In this document: positions 20,932-33,175 of the stretch, in pieces | Layout of the letters: each line of letters opens with the position of its first letter | How positions within the stretch are numbered: position 1 is the first letter of the stretch | Origin: Cylindrodendrum hubeiense | Taxonomy: Eukaryota > Ascomycota > Sordariomycetes > Hypocreales > Nectriaceae | NCBI GenBank assembly: GCA_014621425.1 | Contig: JAANBB010000019.1 | Coordinates: 62,001-126,000 of the forward strand | Length of the DNA stretch: 64,000 nt | Reading direction: 5' to 3' | Position numbers and translations under genes: made by a program | Notes under the pieces: generated by a model | What the model was told of the DNA's origin: nothing | The model's database searches: none | Seen by the model: the letters and a program-made list of their open reading frames with translations, nothing else

Positions 20932-23861
20932 TCACTACAGTAGGTGTTTCAATGACTGGAAATAATCGTTAGAATAACAGAAATTAGCAACAGATGACAA
21001 ACTCACTAATGGCAGGATTCTTGAACTGGCTCCAACGTGGAACGTCACTTCACGTCCCTGGGGAAATCGCCACTTTTGATGAACAACGTCCCAGATCATG
21101 ACATCTTTGCGACGAATTCTATTGACAGTTAGAAAAATGACATTGGATACTGGAATTGGAATAGACCTTACGGGAACGAGGCTGTCCTCTTGCGACCAGG
21201 ATGGATGTCCTTGAGTTTTGTAAAGCCTCGAAGGACTCTGGGGGGCTCATTCTCGATTTTTGGAAATTCAACATACTGTTGTGGGCTTCAGATTAGAGGG
21301 AGTTGCCAATGGGACGGTGATTGCTTACAAGCTGGGCCACCTCTGACGCTACCCAGTCCCCCGTGTTCTTGACTTTGGCGGAGACAGTGAATAACACGTC
21401 GTAGATAGACTCTCCTTTCTTTTGACCAGTGAACTTCTCGTTTGTATCTTGAATTGCGTATTTGTCGGAGTAGCTGGTGCTGTCGACGTAGATGTCTCGG
21501 TACTCGAACGTGGAGTATGTCAACCCGAAGCCAAATTCTTATTCAGTTAGCAATGAAGCTACAGGCGTTTTAACTTCATGGGCCCGGCGCACTTACCAAA
21601 CCGCGGCGTAATGCTTTTCGCGTCAAACCAGCGATAGTCAATCAAGAGTTTCTCTGTGAAGTTTGCTTGAGGGGTAACGCTGTGCTCTTGCGAAATAGTA
21701 TTAGGAGGATAATCAGATTCACTCTTTCCGACTAAAAATGGTTAACTCGTTGGTAAAAGTTTAGAAACGATAAACATGAAAGAAATACGTACTGGTAAAC
21801 GGCAGCTTTCCACTGGGAGATACGTGCCCCCAGAGAATATCAACAAGACTGGGGCCGGTCTGCTCGCCTGGGAATAGTGGTGCCACAACAGCAGTGATGT
21901 TTGGGTTGTCGATCCATGCATCCACGATGACTGGGCCGCCAACGTGTAGTACCACGATAGTATTGTTACAGTTGGCCGCGGTTTGCAGAATGACGTCTTC
22001 AGAATGGGTCCAATTGCCGATGTTGAGGCCAAGGTCATTCCTGTCCATATTCTCCCTCATGTATCTATCCGCAAAGACGATACAGACGTCTGGCTGCCCA
22101 ATAGGTAGTGCAGATCCCGTAAGAGCCTTTTTAATCACGTCGGTTGCCGTATTATCGAGTACGAATTGTACCAGACTTTGTGTTTCAAGAGCCTTAGCCT
22201 GAATCGCATCGAGCGGAGTGATGAGGTTATGGGGCCAAGCGTAACCAGAACCGCCGCCAAGGCTTAGAGTTCCGTTGTTGTTGAGGATGGGGCAGTCTCG
22301 GAACAGCTTTCCACACCCTTGAATACCAAGAATATTTGGCCCAGCATCCTGTCCTATGACTGCAATGGTTTGAGGACCTCGGAGAGGCAGACTACCCGTG
22401 TTCTTCAAGAGAACGGTTCCGTCTGCTGCGATTTTTCTGATGAGCTCAACTGTAGTCTTCTGTTGCACATTGAGGTATTTCGCCGGTTCGGGCCAGTTTG
22501 CTATGCCGACCGAGTTGATGATGGTCGGGGGAAGAGGGCGGTCCATCTGACCAGTCGAGAACAGAGGCGTGAGGGCGCGGGCCACCATGTCATCGAGACG
22601 AGACATTGAAATGCTCCCATTAGAGACATGTTCATACAGTTCTTTATCGAAGAAGGGGCCCAAGATATTGCCATACCCTAATCCAGGCATATTGACATCT
22701 AGGCCACCCATTGCGAAAGGTTTGGTACCCCACGTGCCTGAAATTTGTCAGTACAGACGCAACCGACATATGAAGTTGCGAGATTCAATGCTTACCTCCC
22801 CAGTCACTGATAAGCGCTCCCTGAAAGCCTAGCTCGCCCTTGAGCAGTTTATTGTTGGATTCAGAGTTGGCACATGAGTGAGTACCATTGACGCTGTTAT
22901 ATGAGCACATGACGTGGGTGGTCCCGGCCCGCACAGCTTCAGCAAAGGCCCATAGATAGACTTCGTGATTGGTCTTGTCATCCACATTGCTGGAGATGGG
23001 AACTTGCTCCGATGCATTATAGATACTGTATGGTTCCGTAAAGTTGAATGGGTTCCTGGAGAAACGTGAGTCGAAGGCATAAGGGGTATTCCTAATTGAC
23101 GAACCTGAAGGTCTCTTGTTCATTCAAAATGTAGTGTTTAGAGCACGTTTGAACTCCAGCGTCGAGCATGCCTCTCACTCCATGCCAGCTTGCAATTCCT
23201 GTCCCATATGGGTCTGCATACCTAAAAGGATGTCAGATATTATTTTGTTGACGCGACTCGGAGTACTGACCAGCCCTCCCAATTGCGTCCTCCCTTAGGA
23301 GACCTCCCAAGTGGGCCACCTAGCGGTTTGTGTAAGTCACCGGGATTTTAGTAGTGGTAGGTTAAGGGTCAACTAACCTGTGACCATGCCCATTGCAACA
23401 TGGATCCCCAGGTCGTAGAATTCCTTGCCCATTGCCTTAGACCGGGCATAAATCAGGTCTACGTCCCAAGTAGCAGCAGTCGTAACACCCGAAGGAAATT
23501 GAGTGTTGCCAAGAGCAGGACGGACGCCGGCGGGGCCGTCTTGGTAACACATTCTGGGGATTCCTAAACGAGAAATGCCCCCTGTGTTCCCTGCGCATGG
23601 GCCAGGCTGACCAGTGACGATGGACACCTGTGTATTGCTAGTCAGGTACTTTCCTTAACCTTCACTTTCATGAACACTCACCTTTTCTTCAAGGGTCATT
23701 TTATTCACAAGCACTGTCGCTTTCTTCAGAGCATTTTTCCATGCTTTACCACCATCGGCCAAGGGAGGAGGCACCACGTAGGCCAAACCTGTGGCATCAG
23801 GAGCACGGGCAATGACCGCCTGGACCAAAGCGGCGAGCAAAGTAGGATAATAAATCCACAT
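20932..23861 (-). CDS. secreted beta-glucosidase, glycoside hydrolase family 3, eleven exons
   Basis: Minus-strand exons are 23861-23682, 23627-23378, 23319-23271, 23221-23105, 23055-22796, 22737-21793, 21731-21597, 21537-21329, 21275-21172, 21118-21007 and a final exon holding only the stop at 20934-20932 (787 residues). If the last intron is not spliced, the frame instead closes at 20935 after an extra tail. The N-terminus MWIYYPTLLAALVQAVIARA is a signal peptide. The (alpha/beta)8 domain shows GPLGRSPKGGRNWEG, KHYILNEQE and the nucleophile motif LISDWGG with D283. The second domain has DGTVLLKNTGSLPL, and the FnIII-like C-terminal domain FGFGLTY, VASEVAQLYVEFP and LRGFTKL. The enzyme would release glucose from cello-oligosaccharides or glycosides outside the cell. 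Its 3' end converges on that of the Zn2Cys6 gene. Confidence 0.92.
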
Positions 23862-26385
23862 TATAAACACACTGAGTGGCTCGCAGATCTAATGAATAGA
23901 TATGTCGAAATTCCCATTGAGAAATTCATGCTTTACTTCTGGCAAGTCGGCGTTATAACGACTTCGGCAGTCGCCCAGGGCTCTTAGATCGGGCTCGGGC
24001 CGGGTCCCTCGGATATGGGGCCCCTGCTTATTCAATATCACGGCCCGAGTCAACGCCTAGAGAATTATGTGGAGACATGATAGGAGATCTCGGCCTAATT
24101 ATTTTACTAGTCAAAGTAGCAGCAATGAACTAGAGAGGTAAAGGATAGTGCTTAATCTAACGGCGGTGAATTTTATAATCATATAAGGGATGGGATATTA
24201 GAAGTTACTTCGATTTGGGAGCAAGGTATGAGGCATCGAATGCTGCCCTTTGACTTTTCCCATAATAGACGTTGCGGTTAATAAAAGAAACTATTATAGA
24301 TAAGCACACCGGTCGGCCTTGCGTCTGACCTTGCGACTGTGCCATTCGCTGCGTTGATTGTTCTTCAGCAACGTCGCCGCGTCTGTCATCGACGATTGAA
24401 GAAGGTATGTGAACAGAGATTCGGATTTACAGCAGATGTCGTGCTATGTGCCGACGACGGCGAACCCAAAAATCGTTACAATGGGTTGCCCTTGTTTCAA
24501 TTGGGAGTTCACAGATCAGCACATTGATCTACAGTGAGGAAGATATGTTTTGGAATTAATGAGCTGCCGTCTCCCATCATTGAGGTGTAGCTTGCGCTAG
24601 CAACTTAAAATGAGATGGCCAGAATAATGATGATAGGTACAGAAAGCCCTTCAACGACCAATACGCAAATTTGACCATGCTTGGGGCAGGCTCTATTTCT
24701 TACAGTTCCATACGATGCATATGTCATCTCATCGAAAACGACATGCCAACGCCAGCAGGGTAGCCCCATTTCCTGATGGGTCACAGGAGCATGTTGGAAC
24801 CAAGGCGCAGTATCAATCACTCGGTTTTCGACATATGTTATCCGACCCTCACTTCACGTATATATGTGTGATGCGCGTTTCAAATCTGCCTCTGCTGTTA
24901 AGTACACGGCAACTGATCTCATGGACTTTTCTCTAGTTATGTGCGAGATCAGGAGGTTCGATTATTCTCACTTGAAGGGAGTGTATATTGAGTTTAATTT
25001 TCCCGATCTTTTGAGTGAGCGGGATCATGGTCACTCGAGCTCCTGACATCACTGTCTAGATAACACCTTGCCCTCGCTAGAGTTTGAGAAATAACAGCAA
25101 AGGTTAATTCATGAGATACCCCGCGACAGATCCTCCTCCTTTCATTCAAAGCTTATAAAGGAAACAGTTTTCAGCACATGCAACCTGCAACACCAACATC
25201 CATGCACATGCATAGCTAGAGGTAATAAAAGGAGCTTGTTTGCCTGATGCAACCTATGAATGCATTCGGGTGGAGGCCCTGGCAAATACGACACTTCGTA
25301 TTTTCGCCACGGGAAAGTCCCAGGTTAAACTTGGTCTCAATTGCATCCAATTTGCAACATGATGAGGGCGAAGAGTCCAGAGGGTAAGCATGAGCCGGTA
25401 GACAGGCAACATCTGGTGATATAGGTGAGAACCTCGTTCGAACCTGACCGCAGACTGGAACTGGAAAACCAATGATCTTCTTCATTGGGTAGTCCGGCTG
25501 AACCTAGACGCGAAGAACACGGCATACGCGCTCTTTATTGTACTAAGACCATCAATTATTTCATTCTCACCAGAGTGCACCTAGTTGCTCCGGGGTATCG
25601 GTTGTCCAATCTTGTCCGAACTGGTGACAATACTCCCCCACTTGTGGGCCCGGTGGAGCCCAAAACTTTAGATCCAACCTTTGTATTCCCTCGGATCACA
25701 GGAAGCGGCATCGGGTGGTTTTATTATGCTTTCGGGGGCCTGTTCTCGGATTCCTACTTTGGTAAACTACGTTTCTACTGTCCTCCCTTGGGCCGGATAC
25801 AGCTACGGTTTGACCTGGATCATCTGACAGATCCCGTACGTATGGTTGCTGGGATGAGGTGGTTGGATCACTCTCGATTCGCCAGCTCCCCACAACCACC
25901 GTCCGTCACGTAATCAGCGCGTGCTAAGATTCCACACCATTGTTTCCAATCATCTTCATACTTCTCGGATCAATCACTGAGAAAATATCTGCCCGCGGTA
26001 TCAATTTCCAGACGATTAAGATCAAGAGAAAGACTAAAAATACATATTATTTTGAACCTCACAAACTAAATGCGAATGCCTGCCTTCATTCAATATCATC
26101 CAGTACACTGAAGTGCTAGCCTAGTTGCGCACAATAAGAGCGCACATGTGATCTCGAACTGAGTATCGGAACCTACCTAATCAATGCAATAGAGTTTCGC
26201 GTTTACTGTCTCTGAAAGCGAAATGCTAAACTTAATGCCTTTGATCATTATACTCGCCATGAATAAAGATCCTACCGCCTTTCGCAACGAGCCTATCCGG
26301 ATTCAAAACCATGAGTACAAAGAGTTCGACGTTTCCACACTAACCCGCGACATGAACCAGCATATTCATGCACTTGTAGCGCCTC
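23862..26385. other. long gene-free stretch
   Basis: About 2.5 kb without a supported gene. The part next to 23862 should hold the GH3 promoter; a TATCGGG/GGGCCC-rich patch lies near 23985-24035. The open frames, the longest about 140 codons near 25485, lack ATG starts or family signals. No terminal repeats or transposase remnants were recognised. Confidence 0.4.
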
Positions 26386-28259
26386 ATGAAGACCACTTTG
26401 GCTCTGCTGTCTCTTGGCCATTTGCTTGGCACCGTCGCAGTAACGGGTAATTTTAACAATGGACAGGCTGAGGATGTTCGATGTGACGATGAATATATCA
26501 TGGATCCGAATGCGGCTCCATTCGATCGTTGGGGTGCGGCTGGGGCAGAGTGGGCACTCGAATCTGCAATATACAACTGGACGAAAGACCAGGCATCCTC
26601 CGAGCCATCTGATCTGTCTTTCAGCGAACATGTTGCCAACTACTTCGGCGCAAAGGAATTTTTCATTTGCCATGATGTGGGTGATGGCCCATGCAAGAAT
26701 ACAATCTCTTGCGAGGAGGTTAACCAACCGGCCGGGTATGTGGATAACAGAAACAAGATGATCCCACGGACAACTAATTTTATTCTGCAGGTTTCTTATT
26801 TTGAACTCCTTCGTTGCAATTAATCTCGTCAGTTATTGAATACTGCTTCTCGATAAAGTTCAGGCCTGTTCACTAATCATTTATTTTGAAGCTACGGAGC
26901 AATGCTTATAACGCTCTACAAAATGCGATGAATCAGATGCAAAACTCAATGAGTGCATTTCAAGCGACCTTCTCTCCGGAGAAAAAAAAGAAGAATAACC
27001 CTTGGCTCATGATCTTTCTCAATGTACTTCAGGTTGTGATAGGAGTTGGAACCGGATTCACGTGGAGTGCTGGTAAGGCCCCGGTTGAAGCTGTGACATT
27101 CAATCGAATACTGACTTTAGACTGCAGCCTTCTCAGCATCCACTTCACTAATTAAAGCCCTGGCCGAATTCCCTAAGGCTACTGCACTCCTCAGAGAAAG
27201 CATAAACGGAGCAGTTGGCCTAACATTCGTTGTTGGCAGAAGTTTGATACCCACGTATGTTAATTAACACTCATCAGGCTCACTTAGACCCATCCTACTT
27301 ACAATAGTTGTCTAGCGCCGAGGCCATTGAAAATGATTTATCGCTAGCAATGGGATCTTTCTTTCAAGCATGGCTCGATACCGAAATCGAATTCTTGCAT
27401 TCAATTTTCTCAGGTGAAAGTGATGGGATAGGCGTTCTTCGGGGTCTGGTCAACAGTGGCCTGTGTCTTGAGCTCACCAGGGACCTTGACCTTGGCTCTT
27501 TCGTCAAAGAGGCTCAGAAGCTCATGTATGCAAAGATGATCCCGATTGCCTGGGAACGATCATCAAAGGAGATCGAGTTCATCCCACGTCGCATGATCCC
27601 GATGATACTGTGAGTAATGTCCCACGGCCTCCAGACTGGTCACTAAGCCTGAATCAACAGGATGATACCAGATGACTGTGTTACCTCTGGGGGTGTTATA
27701 ACCTGGCGTGTCAACAAAGAAAAGTCTGAAAAGATTGCAGTCTGCCATGATGGACATACTTTCTTTATCGGATACCCCGACTGGCTCATGGATTTGTTCG
27801 AGATTGAACCTGGAGAGCATTTACCACAACTACAGGCTTTACCAGGAGGAGAGCACGACGTACTTGATGGGAAGAACTGGGGCGGTCTTACTCTGGAAGA
27901 CATGGTTGTAAGGTTTGTTTAAGGCGTGATTGATAAGAAAAATGTTCTAACGATTAACTATGTGTAGCGTGTACGAAGGCTTCCGCTTAAATGGGTACAA
28001 GAACGGCTACCTCATGCCGGAAGATTCTCACCTCATTGACGGGAATGGCGCTGCTGGAGGCGTACATTTTGAACACGGCGTTCGCACACCCGGTTTCACA
28101 TCGCTGCCGCTATGCACGCTGGGCAAACTTACAAACGTAACATCGGAGTGGGTGACCCGCCGTCAGAACTTCGAGAAACCCGGCTTTGATGATTTTCCTT
28201 GCGGGGATGGGTCCTTGACGATAATTGAGATGATTGAATTTGGCTTTTCGGTGGTCTAA
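26386..28259 (+). CDS. secreted uncharacterised protein, six exons
   Basis: Exons 26386-26790, 26892-27072, 27128-27254, 27316-27609, 27661-27912 and 27968-28259 join in frame to give 516 residues. MKTTLALLSLGHLLGTVAVT is a signal peptide. The early part is acidic and Cys-containing (CDDEYIMD, FFICHDVGDGPCKNTISCEE), which suggests disulfides. A helix rich in Asn, Gln and Met follows (AYNALQNAMNQMQNSM, about residues 140-155), then a hydrophobic stretch with WLMIFLNVLQVVIGVGTGF that could insert in or lie on a membrane. The C-terminal half contains ITWRVNK and YEGFRLNGYKNGY. Similar architectures occur in a lineage-specific family of secreted fungal proteins with no known activity; this is recall, not a search. 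Splice acceptors in exons 3 and 4 were chosen because only they keep the frame. Confidence 0.75.
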
Positions 28260-28753
28260 GTAGTGAACCTTTCACTTTTCACTGCACACAAGGTCATCTG
28301 GCAAATTCAAGTTCAGGTCAGAATAGTTTAGTGAAGTGACAAAGTGCCTAGTAGGAGAGAAGCGGTATTAGTTAGGGAAACCTCACCTTATAAACTCATA
28401 TCTAGGGCAGGTTAATTTGTGTGTTAGATTTTGATCAAAGTGCCATACCAGCAAAGGGGTGGAACCGTTCCTCATGGTGGTAGGACTGCCCACCCCAACC
28501 CCTAGGCCCTTAATCATAATGACATTGTGAGGCATCTTGGACGTTGCTGGGAAAGAAGCCACTTTCACGAGAAACTAGTTTACCCAGGATGAATACGCTT
28601 GCTTGCGGTATTTAATAAGGGGGCCTTATAAAATTTGATGTAATTATCATGACGCGTAGATTTTACCGATCCCATTCCTTGCTTCACAAGTCAGGAAGTC
28701 GTAGGTGAGGAGGCCGACCAAGTCTGCATGTGGGGCATCCGATTTTAGGGATC

Positions 28754-28924
28754 TGTTAGATTGTTATCGGATTCCTGCAACTCCCTGATATATCGATATC
28801 CTAGTCTTAGTCAGAGGGGCGTGAGATTGAGAGATAAAACCCCTCACGGAAAAGAGGGGCTCGAGGCCCTCAAGGATGAATACAATCATCAGCTTTGAAT
28901 CCACACTCTATTGAACACTAAGAC
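28754..28924 (+). repeat. dispersed repeat, copy A (orphan promoter-like block)
   Basis: This 171-base block is an inverted copy of 42881-43038. A stretch of 62 bases from CAACTCCCTGATATATCG to GAGAGATAAAA differs at one position. Copy A then has 13 extra bases (CCCCTCACGGAAA), after which GAGGGGCTCGAGGCCCTCAA is identical, and the downstream part (TACAATCATC, CACACTCTATT, AACACTAAGAC) is still recognisable. It carries the STRE-like word AGGGG twice. Its partner is the immediate upstream region of the 289-residue gene; here no gene follows. Confidence 0.85.
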
Positions 28925-29564
28925 CACTTGATCGAATGTGCCGTACACGATCCAACAGGATCATGAAGAGTCCTGACGATGCAACGCTTGTGGTATTTTT
29001 ACAAGTCATGTAAGCAGCCAAAGGACCGACAAACAAAAGTTATTTCAATCAGTCCTATTTTGCAACAGTAAAGGTCGTCATTGCGGTACGCGGATTTGGC
29101 GGCTGCTAAAAATACGCCATCCTAGTCCTGTTCAAGACACCGCCCAGCCTCCAAATTCCCCGGATTTAGAAATCTGGACGTCCATCCACGTTGATGATTG
29201 CACAGCAATTTTGGGGGCGCAGCATTTGGGGGGCTAGCCTGAGCCACGCTGACGGCCACGCTGACGGCGACATGAAAAACGCTTCCACACAGTAAGCTCC
29301 CAAGCCTGACTAAAGCTGACGGACCCAATCACCAAGCACCGGCAAATGAACCATCTTGCGGCGTGGCGGTGCTGACTTGAGCCGGCTTGGGGCGTGGAGT
29401 CGCACTGGTCCGGACCCATTTTCTACGCGGTGGTGCCGATGACAAGAGCACGCCAGGGCTGGAGCCATAAGCTGCGGATGACCGGATGGTTACACTCCGG
29501 AGGCTGAGGATGTTGGGCAAAGAGCGATGAATAGAACTTCACTAAACGATGATGGGTTGGATTA

Positions 29565-29575
29565 TCTATATAATG
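29565..29575 (+). promoter_or_regulatory. probable TATA box of the cupredoxin gene
   Basis: TCTATATAATG lies about 180 bases upstream of the ATG at 29755. It is followed by a CACCATCACCACAACAATC-type leader poor in G, typical of strongly expressed fungal genes. Confidence 0.6.
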
Positions 29576-29754
29576 GGAGCACATGCCGGCTCAAGGTCAA
29601 CTCTTATCATCACCATCACCACAACAATCAACAGCTTCATCACACAACATAACTCATCAACACCAATAAACGCACTCCTCTAAACAACATCTTCATCAGC
29701 TTTGCACTACATACTCGACTTCACATCAATATCCACACCAATCTATCCTTAAAA

Positions 29755-30312
29755 ATGTTTTCCTTCAAGGCCATCTCTGCTGCTCTCCTCCTCGCCGCCA
29801 CCGTATCCGCGGCGCCTACCCCGACCACCTACGACACCCCCGACGGCACGGTTGAGCTCACCGGTGTTACCCACTCCGTCGTCGCCGGCCTGGGCGGTCT
29901 CCGCTTCGATCCCGACAACGTTGTCGCCGAGGTTGGCGACATTGTCGAGTGGCACTTCCTCAAGGTGAACCACTCCATCGCCGAGTCTAGCTTCGCCGAG
30001 CCCTGCAAGCCCGTCGCCGATGGTACCGGCTTTTTCTCCGGCTTCAACTTCTTCATCCAGGAGGGCCAGGCCCCCAATGTCTTCCAGATTGTCGTCGAGG
30101 ATAAGACTCCTATCTGGTACTACTGCCCTCAAACCAATGGCAACCACTGCCAGATGGGCATGGCTGGTGTGATCAACCAGAACTTCGACAACCAGGACTT
30201 TAGCTTGCGCCGCTACAAGGAAGTCGCTGCTACCACTGGCACCTCTATCGTCCCTCCTGTTCAGCAGGGCGGTGCTGTCATCCCCAACCCCAACCCCAAT
30301 GGCGGCTTCTAA
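29755..30312 (+). CDS. secreted plastocyanin-like cupredoxin
   Basis: A single exon codes for 185 residues. A signal peptide (first 18-20 residues, ending VSAAP) precedes a cupredoxin fold beginning HSVVAGLGGLRFDPDNVVAEV and GDIVEWHF. The type 1 copper ligands can be placed at H73 (VNHSIAES), C124 (WYYCPQ), H131 and M136 (NHCQMGM), with C84 and C132 available for a disulfide. The last 20 residues are rich in Pro, Asn and Gly and no GPI signal is evident, unlike many longer fungal relatives. Such proteins are extracellular and bind copper or act in the cell wall; some are stress- or host-induced. Codon use is strongly biased to C-ending codons compared with neighbours, suggesting high expression. 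Confidence 0.9.
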   Translation: MFSFKAISAALLLAATVSAAPTPTTYDTPDGTVELTGVTHSVVAGLGGLRFDPDNVVAEVGDIVEWHFLKVNHSIAESSFAEPCKPVADGTGFFSGFNFFIQEGQAPNVFQIVVEDKTPIWYYCPQTNGNHCQMGMAGVINQNFDNQDFSLRRYKEVAATTGTSIVPPVQQGGAVIPNPNPNGGF

Positions 30313-31553
30313 ACAGCTAGTTGGATCTCTTGGAAAAATCTCGGGGCGGCTAGAGGCGAATAAAATTCACTTTCTTTTACACATGGCATAGCGATACGGA
30401 TAGACGTATAGATGATTTGGGCTGGAGCATTTGCGGGCTGCATTTTGGGGCATGGTTGATTAACTTTACTATCCACTGGACATGGAAATTTACTTCTACA
30501 AAATACTTCATCAAATTGATTTCGATTCAATTAAGATTCTACTGCATTTTCTAAGCTCTCTCTCGGTGATGTCCTTGAACTGTGATCTCTCACAACAATA
30601 TGTTGTCGAATACTTCAGAGCGATGTTGTATTAATACCCCGGGTGCACCGAGTCAAGCTCTGAATAAAGCTACGCATGCTGCTTGGTAGCGCCAACGGAG
30701 TAATACATCTATATGCCGCGCTCAGATGGGCGCTAGACGTTCTGGATAAAGGAGTGTGAGACGCTAGACTTCCTCGACGATGTCATAGATGTATCTATTG
30801 CCGGTGCACATTCTTGACTCGCTGCGGGATTATATCCAATCATCGGGCTAGCATGGTACATGGCATGTTACATGGCATGGTCGATGCTGAATGAAGCAAT
30901 GACAGGTTCTAGTCGCAGTGGCAAAGAACACTCCAGGCAGTGATTCAATCGTGTAAGTCGGTGGTTCCACGAAAATACACAGAACCCCATGGTGGTCAAC
31001 AAACAATAAAGAGAACAGTGATCCTTACACTGTAGAGACTCTGGTCCTTTTATCTTCATTAGCACATACAGTCGATGATCACATTCAGGCTCCTGGGTGC
31101 GGAGCGCGGAGCTCGGATTGCGGAGTTGAGCGGACTTGTTGCAAACTCAAATCGTGCACGCTTGTGCCCCACGCGATGGCAGAGAAATTAAAACACTTTT
31201 TGGTTGTTAGAAGCTGTAATTTATAAGCGCACGGATCGTGTATTCTCGCCGAGCTCCGTCGGAGAAATTACCACACTGGCCGCGATGAGAGTGACCCGGG
31301 TCTAAAGCTGCGGCACAAAGCATCACGATGCCATCCTGTAGTGTCCTTTTTCGGATACGCAAGGATGTTTTAGTTTTAGTACTAAAATGATTAATACACA
31401 CAGGACTCGGAACTGTTTATAATCGCGCATTGTCTGCAGTTTAGAAAATGGACATTGAAAGAGCATAAATACGTTTTGAGGCCCAATGATTGAACGTTTT
31501 GTCGCTTGGAGTCATCAACCACTTTCCCCAATCAACCAATCTACTCCTGCACA
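30313..31553. other. intergenic
   Basis: No gene seen. ATAAATACG at 31463-31472, about 85 bases before the next ATG, may serve as a TATA element for the enoyl-CoA hydratase-like gene. Confidence 0.4.
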
Positions 31554-32514
31554 ATGTTCTCTCTTCAACTTCTCAGCCTGGCTTTGGCCACAACCATTTT
31601 GCCTGCCACTCTCGCCTTGAAACTCCCCGAATACAAGGCCTTGAAAACATCCCTCAATTCGAGCGTTCTTACCGTCACTTTCCATAACGCGGACTCCCCG
31701 GTCAATCTGTGGAATCAGGATACCCAAGATGGCCTCACGGACCTGGTCGAGAGACTCCAGCACGACAAAGAAACCAAGGTCGTCATTTTCAACAGCGATG
31801 TCCCGAGGTTCTACGTTGCCCATCTCGATCTCTCGATGCCTAGCGTAGCTGAACGTGCGTGTTAGGGCGAAGCACCTTTGTCCCATCATCATCCGCGTCT
31901 CGTAAATCACTAACAACTCTCCAGCCACCTTCGCAGAGACGTTTGCAACTCTGATTTACAATGTCTCAACCCTTCACCAGGTCACGATTGGTGCTGTAGA
32001 AGGCAGAGCGAGGGGAGCTGGAAACGAATTTCTGGTGGCTCTGGACATGCGGTTCGCAACCAAGACCGACACTCTTTTCGGACAGCCTGAAGTCGGAACT
32101 GGCCTGTTTCCAGGTGGCGGCGGCAGCCAATTTCTCCCCGGGCTCATCGGACGCGGGCGCGCTATGGAGTATATCCTAAGCTCCAAAGACATTACTGCGG
32201 GTGACGCGGAAAAGATCGGTTGGATCAACAAGGCGTTCGACACCTCGGCGGAGATGTATACCTACATTGACCAGCTGACTTCTCGGCTCCGATTGTTCCC
32301 CTTGACGGCGCTGTACGGAGCTAAGAAGTCCATCAACCGCGCTTCGGCTCCGACCTTCAAGGACATCGTCGCGGATGGGATCTCGTTCCGTAAACAGCTG
32401 GCTGATCCACTAGCACAAGCCGCAGCGAAGAAATCTGCCGCTCTGCTTGCCAACCGGTCACAATTTGAGGTGGAGCTAATCCTACCCGATGTGTTGCCCT
32501 TGCTTTACCAGTAA
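31554..32514 (+). CDS. enoyl-CoA hydratase/isomerase-like protein with signal-peptide-like N-terminus, two exons
   Basis: Exons 31554-31854 and 31925-32514 code for 296 residues. The crotonase fold is recognised from VTIGAVEGRARGAGNEFLVA and LDMRFATKTDTLFGQPEVG, which form the second half of the oxyanion hole and the following helix, then GLFPGGGGSQFLPGLIGRGR and a typical AEKIGWINKAF segment. The first 22 residues, MFSLQLLSLALATTILPATLA, look like a secretion signal rather than a mitochondrial or peroxisomal one, and no PTS1 is present at the C-terminus (LLYQ). The position of the first-half oxyanion loop reads FYVAHLDLS. A glutamate in GNEFL could serve as one acid/base residue. It may act on a non-fatty-acid CoA ester or be a secretory-pathway paralogue; the substrate is unknown. 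Confidence 0.85.
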
Positions 32515-33134
32515 AGCTCAGAAGATGGACACGATGGGTACAGGCTAGAGCTCTAGCAGTTGATGGGATGCCCTGATTCAATTCATTATGTATATTAGAA
32601 GAAATTCACTTGACCCAAATTTGGTCAGCAGCAAAATCACCGCGGTCAATGCCTCTTTTTTCCGGATCGTGAAGACGAAAACGAACGTGGAGGAGAGTTA
32701 AGAGACAGCTGTTGGCCTTTGAGGGGATAACGCAGACTGCGAGCTGCCGCATTTTAGATATGTTTATTGAGCGATTTAAAGGCAAGCAATCACACATTTA
32801 TGTCAATACAAAGAGTTTGAAGAGCCGGTGAAGCAGGAAGTATGGTACTGTGTTAGTTAGAGGCAGACCGAGATGCTTCTGCAGCAATCCAGGACCGAGT
32901 CCCCGCATCTGTGCGCCCGCCACAAAGGATCAATAGATGGGAAAGCTTTTATATTAAACTTAAACGACTCTTTATATCTTTATGAACCGCTTGTGGCTGT
33001 TGATGAATGGTTGGCTGTGTCCAGTTCTCTTTCACTGGCAATTATTTTCGTTGCACCATGTTTGGCACCGTGTTAGGACTCATTAATTAACCGCATAGTA
33101 TGTTTTTAATCACCCACTACGAGTTTCTCAAAGA

Positions 33135-33163
33135 AATAACTAGCTATTTAGTAGCTAGTTATT
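33135..33163. repeat. short perfect inverted repeat
   Basis: AATAACTAGCTA (33135-33146) is the exact reverse complement of TAGCTAGTTATT (33152-33163), with a five-base loop. It sits just beyond the stop of the possible relic on the minus strand and could be a transcript-end hairpin or the core of a small mobile footprint. Confidence 0.5.
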
Positions 33164-33175
33164 AATGACTTTGTG

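Larger units (their letters stand above)
28260..29754. other. intergenic with a duplicated promoter-like block
   Basis: Contains repeat copy A (28754-28924), a short direct duplication of GCCACGCTGACG near 29250-29270, and the promoter and A/C-rich leader of the cupredoxin gene. No gene was found behind copy A; the only ATG frame after it has 16 codons. Confidence 0.5.

Noticed and set aside
25485..25913. 142-codon plus-strand frame in the gap before the secreted orphan
   Set aside because: Begins with a non-ATG codon, low-quality composition, no family signal.
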